Below, one piece after another: positions 52,021 through 61,334 of a DNA stretch of 64,000 bases. A model generated the notes under the pieces. The model did no database searches and was not told where the DNA came from. It saw only the letters and a program-made list of their open reading frames with translations. Position numbers and translations under genes: made by a program. The DNA is from Bacillota bacterium (lineage in GTDB: Bacteria > Bacillota > Clostridia > Lachnospirales > Lachnospiraceae), in NCBI GenBank assembly GCA_023423335.1, contig JAFAFU010000067.1, forward strand, positions 147,649 to 211,648, in the 5' to 3' direction. Numbering within the stretch: position 1 is the first letter of the stretch; every line of letters starts with the position of its first letter.

Positions 52021-52980
52021 CTATGTTACGATATTAATTGGCGTTCCCTGTAAGAAAGCCTTTAGATTCTCCACTGCGATGTCCATTAAACGCTGTCTCG
52101 ATTCCCTGGGCGCCCAGGCAATATGGGGAGTAATGATGATGTTCGGAGCTTCAAGCAGAGGATTATCCATCCGGATCGGTTCCGTAGATACCACATCGAC
52201 CGCTGCACCTGCTACCTTACCGCTGATCAGAGCGTCCCTTAAGTCCTCTTCCACAATCAGCGGCCCTCTGGAATCATTAATAATCAGTACTCCGTCCTTC
52301 ATCCGGCGGATCGCATCCTTATTGATGATACCTTGGGTTTCCGGAAACAGAGGACAATGAAGCGCTATGACATCCGAACCAGCGAATAGTTCCTCCAGGG
52401 ATACCTGCCGGACACCCTTATCTAAGTCCTCCCCGGGAATTGCATTCGGGTTGTAGGTCAGGATCTTCATCCCCAAAGCCATGGCGATTCTGGCGGTTCC
52501 GCTTCCGATCTTACCATAGCCGATGATACCCATGGTCTTTCCGGCCAGTTCGATCAGAGGATAGTTCCAATAGCAGAAATCCTTGCAGTTAGTCCAATCT
52601 CCCCTCTTCACACTGTCGGAATGGGCTCCGATATGGTGGCACAGCTCCAAAAGAAGGGCAATCGTATACTGGCTTACGGCATCCGTTCCATAGGAGGGAA
52701 TGTTGCTTACAATTATCCCTCTTTCCTTCGCTGCCTTCACATCAATAACATTATATCCGGTAGCCAATACTCCGATGAATTTTATATCCGGGCATTTCGC
52801 CAGAATTTCCTCTGTGATTACTGTCTTATTACTGAAGATAATCTCTGCATCTCCGATTCTTTCCGCCACCAGCTCTTGTGGTGTTCTGTCATATACCGTA
52901 AGCTCTCCCAGCTCACAAAACGGTTCCCAGCTTAAATCTCCGGGGTTCTCCGTATATCCATCCAATATCACTATTTTCAT
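52021..52980 (-). CDS. D-2-hydroxyacid dehydrogenase (glycerate/hydroxypyruvate-like)
   Basis: The protein has 319 residues from ATG 52980. It has GVLATGYNVIDVKAAKERGI, NAD motif GIIGYGKIGSGTARIA, NDSRGPLI (Arg), VVSTEPI (Glu) and TPHIAWAP with the catalytic His. By motif it is closer to glycerate/hydroxypyruvate dehydrogenases than the copy at 46870. Tightly packed between an isomerase and an AEC transporter. Confidence 0.87.
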   Translation of the reverse strand: MKIVILDGYTENPGDLSWEPFCELGELTVYDRTPQELVAERIGDAEIIFSNKTVITEEILAKCPDIKFIGVLATGYNVIDVKAAKERGIIVSNIPSYGTDAVSQYTIALLLELCHHIGAHSDSVKRGDWTNCKDFCYWNYPLIELAGKTMGIIGYGKIGSGTARIAMALGMKILTYNPNAIPGEDLDKGVRQVSLEELFAGSDVIALHCPLFPETQGIINKDAIRRMKDGVLIINDSRGPLIVEEDLRDALISGKVAGAAVDVVSTEPIRMDNPLLEAPNIIITPHIAWAPRESRQRLMDIAVENLKAFLQGTPINIVT

Positions 52981-52999
52981 AGGTAATCTGTCCTTTCCA

Positions 53000-53902
53000 T
53001 TAGTCTTCCAATAAAGCCCATGCCCGGTTAATGACCCTCTTTGTATTTGCCAGGACAATGTCCCCGTCCTCGCCATCCCGGAGCGTAACCTCCAGGGAAA
53101 GAACATAGGGATTTTCAGGAGTAAAGAAGCCTTCTTCCTTCAGCACACGGAAGAAGTCCAGTAATTCCGGCGTATCATTGGCGCTCTCAGGATAACCGAA
53201 CCTGGGATGCTTATCGCCGTAAGCGTCACAATCCGGCTTCACCACGGCATTCCCGATGTGGAGATGGGTAATATACGGCTTCAAGGTCTGTATTACAAAT
53301 TTACTGGTTTCATAAGTGGTCGGGAAATGGGACAAATCCACTAAAAGTCCGAAATTGCCGCAGCTTTTTCTCACATCCGCCGCAAACCTTGCAGCATAGG
53401 GCGCCGGTCCGATCAAGGCTGCCTTATCCATATCATAATCGAATACCTCCAGGTGAACGGCCATATTCTTTTCTGCCGCATATTGGCACACATTGATTGT
53501 TGTCTTCAATAACTGCGCATAGGCGGTATCCTTTGTCCGCTCCTCCCATTTACCGGCCAGGAATGCAATTCCTTTCGCCCCCAGGTACTCTGCTTCATCC
53601 ACCGCCTCAATCAGAGTTGCTTCCGCCTGAAGCCTTCCCTCCTCATTGATATCGTTGGGGTTTAGACCTGTAGACAGCAGTCTGGGCTGCGCTCCATAGC
53701 ATACCTTTATATGAGACTGGGCCAATAATGCCTTCGCCTCCGCCCGAAGCTTATCGTCCTTGATCTGGGTAATCTCAATGGCATCAAAATAATCATCCTT
53801 TAAAATTCTTATAAGAGAATCTTTATAATCATACTTTACCGGCGGATAGCTCATCCAAAGAATGGTACCAACCTGAAAATATTTGTGTATACTGTCTTTC
53901 AT
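53000..53902 (-). CDS. Sugar phosphate isomerase/epimerase (TIM barrel)
   Basis: The protein has 300 residues from ATG 53902 (GGAGG 6 nt upstream). AP-endonuclease-2-like xylose-isomerase fold: VHLEVFDYD with a metal Glu, GLLVDLSHFPTTYE with Asp and His, THLHIGNAVV and YVLSLEVTLRDGE. It would isomerise a keto/aldo sugar acid released by the hydrolases in this operon. Substrate unknown. Confidence 0.84.
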   Translation of the reverse strand: MKDSIHKYFQVGTILWMSYPPVKYDYKDSLIRILKDDYFDAIEITQIKDDKLRAEAKALLAQSHIKVCYGAQPRLLSTGLNPNDINEEGRLQAEATLIEAVDEAEYLGAKGIAFLAGKWEERTKDTAYAQLLKTTINVCQYAAEKNMAVHLEVFDYDMDKAALIGPAPYAARFAADVRKSCGNFGLLVDLSHFPTTYETSKFVIQTLKPYITHLHIGNAVVKPDCDAYGDKHPRFGYPESANDTPELLDFFRVLKEEGFFTPENPYVLSLEVTLRDGEDGDIVLANTKRVINRAWALLED

Positions 53903-53972
53903 CTCAACCTCCATCTGCCGCCTAAAGGCGGCATACAAATACTTTGTGAAAAGCACGGAAGTGCTTTTTACC

Positions 53973-54000
53973 ATGTGAATTATTTTTTCATAATTCACAT
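53973..54000. repeat. Palindromic repeat ATGTGAATTAT/ATAATTCACAT
   Basis: An 11-bp stem between the hydrolase and isomerase genes, of the same family as 46847 and 47889. GCCGCC/GGCGGC and GAAAAGCAC/GTGCTTTTT stems lie just left of it. Confidence 0.7.
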
Positions 54001-54061
54001 TCTACTCTTCTCATTATATATAAAAATCCGACTTTCTCAAACAATTTATTTCGAAAATTGT

Positions 54062-56062
54062 CTATTCGCTGAAATAAATCCGGATGGCATCGTAATCCTG
54101 TAATTCCTCCAGCTCAAGATAAACAACCGAGTCCTTATATTCATAGCTCAGACTCTTACCGGTTCTCAGACTCACGGCTGATGCGGGCTTCCTCCCGGAG
54201 GGAACCTCCAGCCTGCAGTGGTATAAGGGGACCGGATCAAAAAAGCTGAGACCGAAATGTCCGCTGTTATTCACCAGCTGTACAAACAGCTCGCCATTGC
54301 TTCGTTCGGAAAGGCTTACCTCTACCATGGGATTTAAGGCGGGTGCGATGGATTTCATACCGCACAGATTCCGTAAGACATCCTGCATGAACCAGAAGGT
54401 ATTGCTGTGGCCTCCCAGGTTATAGAAGGTTCCCGGCAGCCAGGGAATATATACCGAATGGCCCTGACCATATTGATATCCGGTAACTCCGGGTATCTCT
54501 GTAATCCGGGTAAAATAGCACCGCTCCGGGGGACCATACATATGGGGCAAAATCAGCTTCAGATACCTTTTTGCTTCCCTGCTTACCTCAGCATAAACCA
54601 TATTTTCTCCGACCGGTACCACATCCGTATCCTGATAGGAGGTAAATATCTCCTTATCCTGCTCCTCCACCAGGAACATGGAGGAAAGCATATCATTGTG
54701 AAGCTCCTGCACCTTTTCCACTCCCAGGCATTGCAATACCTGATAATCCCTTAACCCGGTATAGGGATCATACAGACCGGTTTCGCCGGTGGCGATTACT
54801 CTGCCCCCTTCCCTGACATACCGGTCGATCTTACATGCCTCCTCCTCCGTAACAAACTTAATGTCCGGAAGAATTAAGAGCTTATACCGGTTTAAGTTTG
54901 CCTCCATAAACTCCGTCGGAAGAATCTCGGCAAAGGGAATATGGGTTTCGGTCAGGGTCCTGATCCAGCCCTTCTCCTCCGGACTAGCAACCCAGCGGTG
55001 TGTCCGTTTCAATATAATCTCGGCCTTTGACTTTAAACCAAGATAAGCCTGCTCCTGCCCGGCATGGAAAGCAAATACCTTCTTAATTCTCTGGAAAGCG
55101 GAACGGTCCAGATGATTATCTATCCTGCCGATCAAATAATAATCCAATGCTCCCAGATTCGTCAGATTCTGCCATAGCCTCAGCTCCTGCAAGGCGGGGC
55201 TGACTGCTATATGGCGGAAGGCATAGCCGATATACTCCACGGAGGTATCCGAGCATATGATATTACTCGTACCGTCTCCGATGATGGCACGGCAGTTGCT
55301 GGAGGCATGATACTGCCAATGGGGAAGCCTGGTCTTATACTCCGTGGCAGCCTCGATCCGTGCATAGGCCTCGTCATCAAAACAGATCTCACTGCTGATA
55401 CTCTTGACAAAAGCCACGATCCTTTCCCGGTATTCCTTCAGAATCCTCTCCTGGAATTTCAGGTACATCCCATATATCGGATCTTTATAATCCTCCGTCT
55501 CCGGCAGCTCCTGTCCGTACATCTCCCGGAATTTCCTCCTGCAGCTGTCACAATGGCAGGTACCGTAATCCTTAAAATCATAGTCCCTGGTCTGAAAACC
55601 ACCCATATTACAGAACAAGCCGTCAAAGGGAATCCTCTGGAACATCTCATAAATAATCTCAAACGCGTATTTTTGCTGGTAATCCCCATTGATGCACACC
55701 TGGACATCACCGTTATAATTCATGATACCGCCTTCCTTTGTGCGAAAGGCCCATTCCGGATGCTGTTCATACAGTTCCTGCCGCACTTTGGAGAAATCGG
55801 TTCTTGCCAGAACCTTAATTCCTTGTTTGTGGCACTCCTCTACGATCATTTTCAGACTGTCGCCTTTCAGATACGGACTCTGGTAATGAAACTCAAGGTC
55901 AGTCGGGTAGCTCGCAATTATTCCGGCCGCATTCAATAATACCACATTTGCCTTAAAGTCCAGCAAGTCATTGACAAACCGCTCCGCCGAAATATCCACC
56001 ATATCGATTTCACGAAGATTGGTCTGTATCATTCTCCAGGGATAATTTTCCCACCAAGCCAT
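54062..56062 (-). CDS. GHL6/GH42-like glycoside hydrolase
   Basis: The protein has 666 residues from ATG 56062 (AAAGGAG upstream). TIM-barrel N-terminal domain: FKANVVLLNAAGIIASYP, then CHKQGIKVLARTDFSKV and FDGLFCNMGGFQTRD, as in hypothetical glycosyl hydrolase 6 proteins. A GH42-type trimerisation-like domain follows (YKLLILPDIKFVTEEEACKIDRYVREGGRVIATGETG). No signal peptide: it acts inside the cell on imported oligosaccharides. Confidence 0.8.
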   Translation of the reverse strand: MAWWENYPWRMIQTNLREIDMVDISAERFVNDLLDFKANVVLLNAAGIIASYPTDLEFHYQSPYLKGDSLKMIVEECHKQGIKVLARTDFSKVRQELYEQHPEWAFRTKEGGIMNYNGDVQVCINGDYQQKYAFEIIYEMFQRIPFDGLFCNMGGFQTRDYDFKDYGTCHCDSCRRKFREMYGQELPETEDYKDPIYGMYLKFQERILKEYRERIVAFVKSISSEICFDDEAYARIEAATEYKTRLPHWQYHASSNCRAIIGDGTSNIICSDTSVEYIGYAFRHIAVSPALQELRLWQNLTNLGALDYYLIGRIDNHLDRSAFQRIKKVFAFHAGQEQAYLGLKSKAEIILKRTHRWVASPEEKGWIRTLTETHIPFAEILPTEFMEANLNRYKLLILPDIKFVTEEEACKIDRYVREGGRVIATGETGLYDPYTGLRDYQVLQCLGVEKVQELHNDMLSSMFLVEEQDKEIFTSYQDTDVVPVGENMVYAEVSREAKRYLKLILPHMYGPPERCYFTRITEIPGVTGYQYGQGHSVYIPWLPGTFYNLGGHSNTFWFMQDVLRNLCGMKSIAPALNPMVEVSLSERSNGELFVQLVNNSGHFGLSFFDPVPLYHCRLEVPSGRKPASAVSLRTGKSLSYEYKDSVVYLELEELQDYDAIRIYFSE

Positions 56063-56117
56063 AGTGATTGCTCCTTTATCGTTATTCCGGTCCTTCCGCG
56101 GCGGGAAAGCCAATCTA

Positions 56118-58244
56118 TTACAAGTTGGCCTTTCCGTTTTCAAAAGCGGCCGGGGTCATCTCTGCCGAGGATATATCCAGGTCTGCCAGACTGTCAAACC
56201 GTTGTACATCAACAATGCCGCATAGTCTGGTTAAAAGCTGCGGCCGGTACAATTCCCCGGACTTTGCGGAATACCTCTTCCAGCCGGCGGCTGCGCTGCG
56301 AAGCAGGAGAACGGCCTCCTCCTGCCATTCCTTCTTACCGTTTAACCGGTACATACACAGGTATACTGCCGCCTTCAGCTTCTCGGAATAATAATATCCC
56401 AGATAGCTTAAAGCCGTGATATCCTCCAGGGTGGCCTGCAGCTCCTTCGTTACATTTCCCCGGCTGCTGATCCGGTTAATCCCTTCAAGTGCCAGGTCCG
56501 CATGCTGTCGGAGAGAGTCCGCCGCAGAAAGCGGATCGATCTTACCGGACAGTTCGCTCTTAACCGCCGCGGCTGGAATCCGGTTCTTCCCAGCCGGACA
56601 ATCCGCGCTTTTTATCGCCTCACAGTATTCCGATACACTGGCATATCCCCCGCCTGGCATACTCTGACAGGTGATGAATTCATTAATGTCTGCAAATATC
56701 AGTTTGTCTGTCTCAAAATCATACATACAGCAGCCCTCCGGATACCACTGGAAATCATAATCATGCCAGTGAACCCGGTTAAGCTCTGACAGGATGGCGG
56801 AAGCGTGACGCCAACTGTCATAGAGCACGGAGGATTCCATATCAAAATGTCTGCCCAGCTCCTTCCTAAAATAACTTTCCGGTAAATCGATATGATAGGA
56901 CAGCTGCCCCCAGATAGAGAACATATACCACATCTTCCTGATAAAGAGCGGATGGGTGTTCTCCTTAAGATCCATATAGTCCCTGCCCCAGGTGTAGCCG
57001 TCTGCTCCCATATAATAGCCATGCATAACATCGGCGGGCATCTGCCTCAGATACTCTCTGGCATATTCCGGATCACCCCACCGGTACATATAATAATCGT
57101 CATTGCGTACCGTAAGCCATATTTTTAACTCCTCCTCCTTCTCCTTCAGAAAAGAATCGATGAAGGAAGGCTTCGTATCGGAATACATATGCGCCTGGGA
57201 ATATTTAAAGCTTATTCCGAAGGGACAGGGGAAATCACGGAATTCCTCGACAATACTGTCATATCTGGTATATTGCATCCGGTGGATAAAATCGAATTCC
57301 CTCTCCGGATGGCAGGTTAGATAATCCGCTACTCCCCTGCCGTAGGAATCCCTGAGAAAGGGAATGTCCGTCTCATCCCGAAGCATATGCTCTCCGGACG
57401 TCACACCGATTCCGGCCAGCAGCGGATAGGTATCCATCAGCGCCTTGGTTCCGCAATAGATATAGTCCTTCGTTACCGGATTACCCTGATCACAGGTAAT
57501 ACCATAGGGATTATGCTCCGTTCCATATACAAACAGATTCCAGGTAAACAGAAAAATCTTAATACACCGGTTCTTTGCATATTCCATCACCGAACGCCAG
57601 AAGGCAATCTTTTCCTCAATCGTCATCTTCCTGACCGTAACCAGGCTTTTCTCCATATCCTCCGTATACATGCCCCATCCGCTTAAATCCGCTTTTGCCG
57701 GTCTCTGGGATCTCATTACGTCCTCCAAGGCAGTCAGGGGATATTCCGGTATCCGTACGAGGGAAGGAAATGGTGAAAGAGTCCAGAGGGATAAGACATT
57801 ATACCGTTCCAGGGCCATACGGTCCAAGAATTCCGTCCAGAAATCAAATTCCCACATATGTTCGATATTAAGCACAGCCGAATCAGAGGCATCGGAATAG
57901 CTGGGTGTCCTGGCATCCAAAGGGATGTTGAACTTAATTCCTCGATTTTTCAGATATGGTGTTACCTCTGCCGCCTCGATACCCTCCAAGCCCTGATTCT
58001 GGCTGATTTCCCGTCCGAGATCCAGAATTCCGTACATAATTTCCGCTTCTCCGGCCCCGGTAATCGTAAAAGCTTCTCCTGACCGTTTTCTTCGATAGCC
58101 CTGGGGTGCAATGGTTTCATCCAACTTAAGAATCAGGGAAAACCGAATTTCTTTACTTATTCTGTTGATTTTTTTACAGATATGACCGATGGCAAATCGA
58201 ATCGCCTCCGTCAGCTCAATGCTATTGTTTGTAATTTTAATCAT
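56118..58244 (-). CDS. GH67/GH20-like intracellular glycoside hydrolase
   Basis: The protein has about 708 residues. The N-terminal alpha/beta domain ends in GEAEIMYGILDLGREI, the kind of domain preceding the barrel in alpha-glucuronidases (GH67) and GH20 enzymes. The barrel has EHMWEFDFWTEFLDRMALERYNVLSLW, then WNLFVYGTEHNPYGIT and LAGIGVTSGEHM. Catalytic residues cannot be assigned safely. No signal peptide. Start ATG 58244 preferred (GGTGGGA upstream); 58259 is possible. It begins a transcription unit after a terminator-like repeat. Confidence 0.68.
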   Translation of the reverse strand: MIKITNNSIELTEAIRFAIGHICKKINRISKEIRFSLILKLDETIAPQGYRRKRSGEAFTITGAGEAEIMYGILDLGREISQNQGLEGIEAAEVTPYLKNRGIKFNIPLDARTPSYSDASDSAVLNIEHMWEFDFWTEFLDRMALERYNVLSLWTLSPFPSLVRIPEYPLTALEDVMRSQRPAKADLSGWGMYTEDMEKSLVTVRKMTIEEKIAFWRSVMEYAKNRCIKIFLFTWNLFVYGTEHNPYGITCDQGNPVTKDYIYCGTKALMDTYPLLAGIGVTSGEHMLRDETDIPFLRDSYGRGVADYLTCHPEREFDFIHRMQYTRYDSIVEEFRDFPCPFGISFKYSQAHMYSDTKPSFIDSFLKEKEEELKIWLTVRNDDYYMYRWGDPEYAREYLRQMPADVMHGYYMGADGYTWGRDYMDLKENTHPLFIRKMWYMFSIWGQLSYHIDLPESYFRKELGRHFDMESSVLYDSWRHASAILSELNRVHWHDYDFQWYPEGCCMYDFETDKLIFADINEFITCQSMPGGGYASVSEYCEAIKSADCPAGKNRIPAAAVKSELSGKIDPLSAADSLRQHADLALEGINRISSRGNVTKELQATLEDITALSYLGYYYSEKLKAAVYLCMYRLNGKKEWQEEAVLLLRSAAAGWKRYSAKSGELYRPQLLTRLCGIVDVQRFDSLADLDISSAEMTPAAFENGKANL

Positions 58245-58303
58245 CTGTCTTCCCACCATTCATAATCAAACTCATTCAATAGGATAAACCATCTATTGAA
58301 TAA

Positions 58304-58380
58304 AAAGTGCTGCAAAAACCCAATCCTTCCTTTGGAACTGACCCTGTCTCCGGTAAGATTATTATGGTTTGCAGCACTTT
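58304..58380 (-). terminator. Terminator or attenuator after the RraA-like gene
   Basis: AAAGTGCTGCAAA / TTTGCAGCACTTT is a perfect 13-bp inverted repeat with a 51-nt loop; on the minus strand it is followed by TTTTTATTC. A further 8-bp dyad TTCAATAG/CTATTGAA (58275-58300) lies in the next leader. Confidence 0.65.
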
Positions 58381-58389
58381 GGTAAATCA

Positions 58390-59097
58390 TTATCTCATCA
58401 ATCTTTCGAGTGATTCATCCGGCTCTAAGCCAAGATTCCTGTAATGCTCAGTTCTTACACGGATATCGTCCTCCAACTGCATTCTGGCAAACTGGATTAC
58501 ATCCTCTGCAACCTCTCTTGGTATTACAAGAACGCCGTCATCATCCGCACAGATAATATCGCCTTCCTTTACCGTTACACCGGCACAATTGATTGGAGTA
58601 CCGATGGAACCTCTTGTTACCCGGCCATAAGCATGGGTAAAGGTTCTTCTGGTGCAGAACACCGGAGCCTTCTCCAGATTGGTCTCATAGGAATCACGGC
58701 AGCCGCCGTCCACAACAAAGCCTTCTACGCCCCGTTCCATCATGGTCATTGAAATTTCTGAGCCCCATACACCGCCGCGGATACCGTCCATATCAATTAC
58801 AATTACCATATCCTTCGCATTTTCTGCCGTTACGGTATCGACAAAGCTATAGATATCATTGCAGCCCTTACCCAGTTCTTCTCTCCACTCGTCCACAGTC
58901 TTGCAAGCCTTAACATAATCCTGCTTCGGCAGTAGCTTAACCGTGTGGGCAAAACCCTTAAATTCAATACCCGGACGAAGAGGTCTCATTTTTTCATCCA
59001 TGGTCCCTTTATCTACCAGACCCAAAGCATCCATTGCGTCAGATAAGTCGGCATTTCTAAGTCTTCTTAACTCTTTGATTAATTCCTGGTTTGTCAT
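58390..59097 (-). CDS. RraA-like aldolase/regulator
   Basis: The protein has 235 residues from ATG 59097 (AAGGA 9 nt upstream). Family motifs: DAMDALG, VVDGGCRDSYE and GTPINCAGVTVKEGDIICADDDGVLVIP. RraA-fold proteins include RNase E inhibitors and HMG/CHA-type aldolases. RNase E control is unlikely in this context; a lyase acting on sugar acids fits the operon better (inference). Confidence 0.82.
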   Translation of the reverse strand: MTNQELIKELRRLRNADLSDAMDALGLVDKGTMDEKMRPLRPGIEFKGFAHTVKLLPKQDYVKACKTVDEWREELGKGCNDIYSFVDTVTAENAKDMVIVIDMDGIRGGVWGSEISMTMMERGVEGFVVDGGCRDSYETNLEKAPVFCTRRTFTHAYGRVTRGSIGTPINCAGVTVKEGDIICADDDGVLVIPREVAEDVIQFARMQLEDDIRVRTEHYRNLGLEPDESLERLMR

Positions 59098-59249
59098 TTT
59101 ACGCATTCCTTCTTTCTGATTGGTAATGTTTATTTAAACAACCTGGTATCCGTTTATCGATTGTTTATGAAGCGATCATAATGTGATAATCAGGATAAGC
59201 GTTGCACCGTATTGTTGTTTACATTAATTCAGGTATAATCTGTCGATCA

Positions 59250-60104
59250 TCAGCCTTTTACGGCACCCGCGGTCAGTCCCTGGATGAAATAGCGGTTAAA
59301 AATAGCATACACAAGAACCATGGGGATGATAGCAATCGAGGTACCGGCTAACATCAGGTTCCAGGAGGAAGCGGCCGCACCGGAGCCCTTTAAGTTCATA
59401 ATACCTACCACCAGCGGCATACGCTTCGGATTGGATAAGGTAAATACCATCGGCATGAGGTAATCATTCCAGGCAAATCTGAATTCAAGGATTGCCAGGG
59501 TTGCAATCAGCGGCTTCAGCAAGGGGAAGATAATACTCCGGTAGATTTTAAAGAAGGTGCATCCGTCCACCTTGGCCGATTCATCGATTTCCGTTGAAAT
59601 GGTTTTAATATAGGATCTTGTAACAAACAAATTCGTGACATTCATGCCGAATACGCGAATGATGATTACTCCCCAGAGAGAAGTATTAATACCGAAGAAT
59701 TTGGCAATCATCAGCTGCGGGTAAAGGGTAAGGCTTCCGAGGGACACAAACATGGAGGAAATTACCATGGCAAAGATTACATTCTTATACTTAAACTGTC
59801 CCCGCTCAAATACATAACCTGCAATCGTACTGGTGATAATAGTTCCTATTACGATAAAAAAGGATAAAAACAAGCTGTTAAAGGTATACTGCTTAAAGTT
59901 CGCCAATTTCCAGGCCTGTTTATAATTATCCAGAACGAACTGGGTGGGAATGATCTTTCTGCCGTTGGTCAGAAGCTCCATATTGCTTTTGAACGAACCC
60001 ATAAAGGTATAAAAAACCGGAAATACAGTGACGATGAAGATAATGCTGAGTACTATATAGGTAAATGTATTTCCGCTCAGCTTTTTAAATAAAGATTTAC
60101 GCAT
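59250..60104 (-). CDS. Carbohydrate ABC transporter permease, MalG type
   Basis: The protein has 284 residues with six membrane helices. The EAA loop that contacts the ATPase reads DESAKVDGCTFFKIYRSIIFPLLKP. It is separated by 14 nt from the partner permease. No ATPase gene is in this locus, so a shared MsmK-type ATPase elsewhere is expected. Confidence 0.92.
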   Translation of the reverse strand: MRKSLFKKLSGNTFTYIVLSIIFIVTVFPVFYTFMGSFKSNMELLTNGRKIIPTQFVLDNYKQAWKLANFKQYTFNSLFLSFFIVIGTIITSTIAGYVFERGQFKYKNVIFAMVISSMFVSLGSLTLYPQLMIAKFFGINTSLWGVIIIRVFGMNVTNLFVTRSYIKTISTEIDESAKVDGCTFFKIYRSIIFPLLKPLIATLAILEFRFAWNDYLMPMVFTLSNPKRMPLVVGIMNLKGSGAAASSWNLMLAGTSIAIIPMVLVYAIFNRYFIQGLTAGAVKG

Positions 60105-60118
60105 AATGGACCTCCCTC

Positions 60119-61054
60119 CTAATAACTCTTTCCTAATTTATTACTGGATCTCATATAAATGAATGAAATCATCGCCAGCACGACTGCCGTAACCAATGCC
60201 ATGGACGAGGCATATCCGACTTCAATTCTTCTTCCGTCGTATCCGAAGAAGTATTTGAATACATAGGTCATTACTACCTCTGTTTTTCCGCCCGGCTGTC
60301 CGTTTGTCGTGGAAAGGATCAGATCCGCCATCTTTAAGCTTCCTACGATGGCATTCAATAATACTACCTGGAATGTAGGTCCAATCATCGGGAGCGTAAT
60401 TTTGAAAAATCTCTGGATGGGATTTACACCGTCTAAGTCGGCACATTCATACAATTCCTTCGGCACACTCTGTAATGCCATCAGGAAAAAAATCATATTA
60501 ATACCGAAGTTATTCCATACGGAGGCAAAGCCGATAACGAATAATCCGGTTCCCTTAGAGCTGAACCAGCTGATTGGTTTATCAATCAGTCCGATGCTTT
60601 GCAGCATTCCGTTTACTGTTCCGTTAAAGGATGCAAACATCAGGGAGAAAATCAGACCTGCAATTGCGGCACTGATTACGGTTGGAAGGAATAATGTAAT
60701 CCGGAAAAATCCGGTTCCCTTCCTTCCTTTATTTAATAACACAGCCAGTAAAAGTGCTAATGGAATCTCCACCGCAAGCTTACCAAAGGTTAAAATAATC
60801 GTATTAAGCAGGGAACTCCAATATGCACGGTCCCTTGTGAATACCCGTATAAAATTTTCGATGCCGGTAAAGGTTTCCTGAAAACCGTTAGATTCGTATA
60901 ACGCATAACGTAATATATAAAGAATCGGCACATATGTGAAAAGTAAGAAACCGATCAACATAGGAGCCAACATCAAAACTGCCTGCGTGGAATCTTTCTT
61001 GATCCATTTGACTTTAATTGATGCTCCATTTAATTCTCTCTTTGCCATCTTCAC
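60119..61054 (-). CDS. Carbohydrate ABC transporter permease, MalF type
   Basis: The protein has 311 residues with six membrane helices. EAA loop: ELYECADLDGVNPIQRFFKITLPMIGP. The GTG at 61054 has GGAG at 7 nt, better than the ATG at 61048. Second gene of the operon, 280 nt after the sugar-binding lipoprotein; that gap holds no gene and may contain a processing or attenuation hairpin. Confidence 0.92.
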   Translation of the reverse strand: MKMAKRELNGASIKVKWIKKDSTQAVLMLAPMLIGFLLFTYVPILYILRYALYESNGFQETFTGIENFIRVFTRDRAYWSSLLNTIILTFGKLAVEIPLALLLAVLLNKGRKGTGFFRITLFLPTVISAAIAGLIFSLMFASFNGTVNGMLQSIGLIDKPISWFSSKGTGLFVIGFASVWNNFGINMIFFLMALQSVPKELYECADLDGVNPIQRFFKITLPMIGPTFQVVLLNAIVGSLKMADLILSTTNGQPGGKTEVVMTYVFKYFFGYDGRRIEVGYASSMALVTAVVLAMISFIYMRSSNKLGKSY

Positions 61055-61334
61055 TTGTTATCTCCTTCTTCCCCTTCATTACTCTAGAGCTTACTTTGCC
61101 AATTCCCATTGTATCTGACATTCTTAACACCAATAGTATCGGGATATCATCATTGCTTCAGCCGCTTCCCGGATTCCGGATATCAGAAACCTCTGATCCC
61201 GTTTCAGAGCCTTTCCCTCTGACATGCCGGACCCGGGCAGAGCTGAAACATTCTAAAACTTATAAACTTATGTTATCATCTTCAAGCACACAATGCGAGT
61301 GAATTATTCCAGTACAAAGTAATCCATAATTAAA

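Noticed and set aside
58390..59097. RraA-like gene as an RNase E inhibitor
   Set aside because: The operon context is sugar catabolism, and RNase E control is not expected in this type of organism; an aldolase-like role is preferred.
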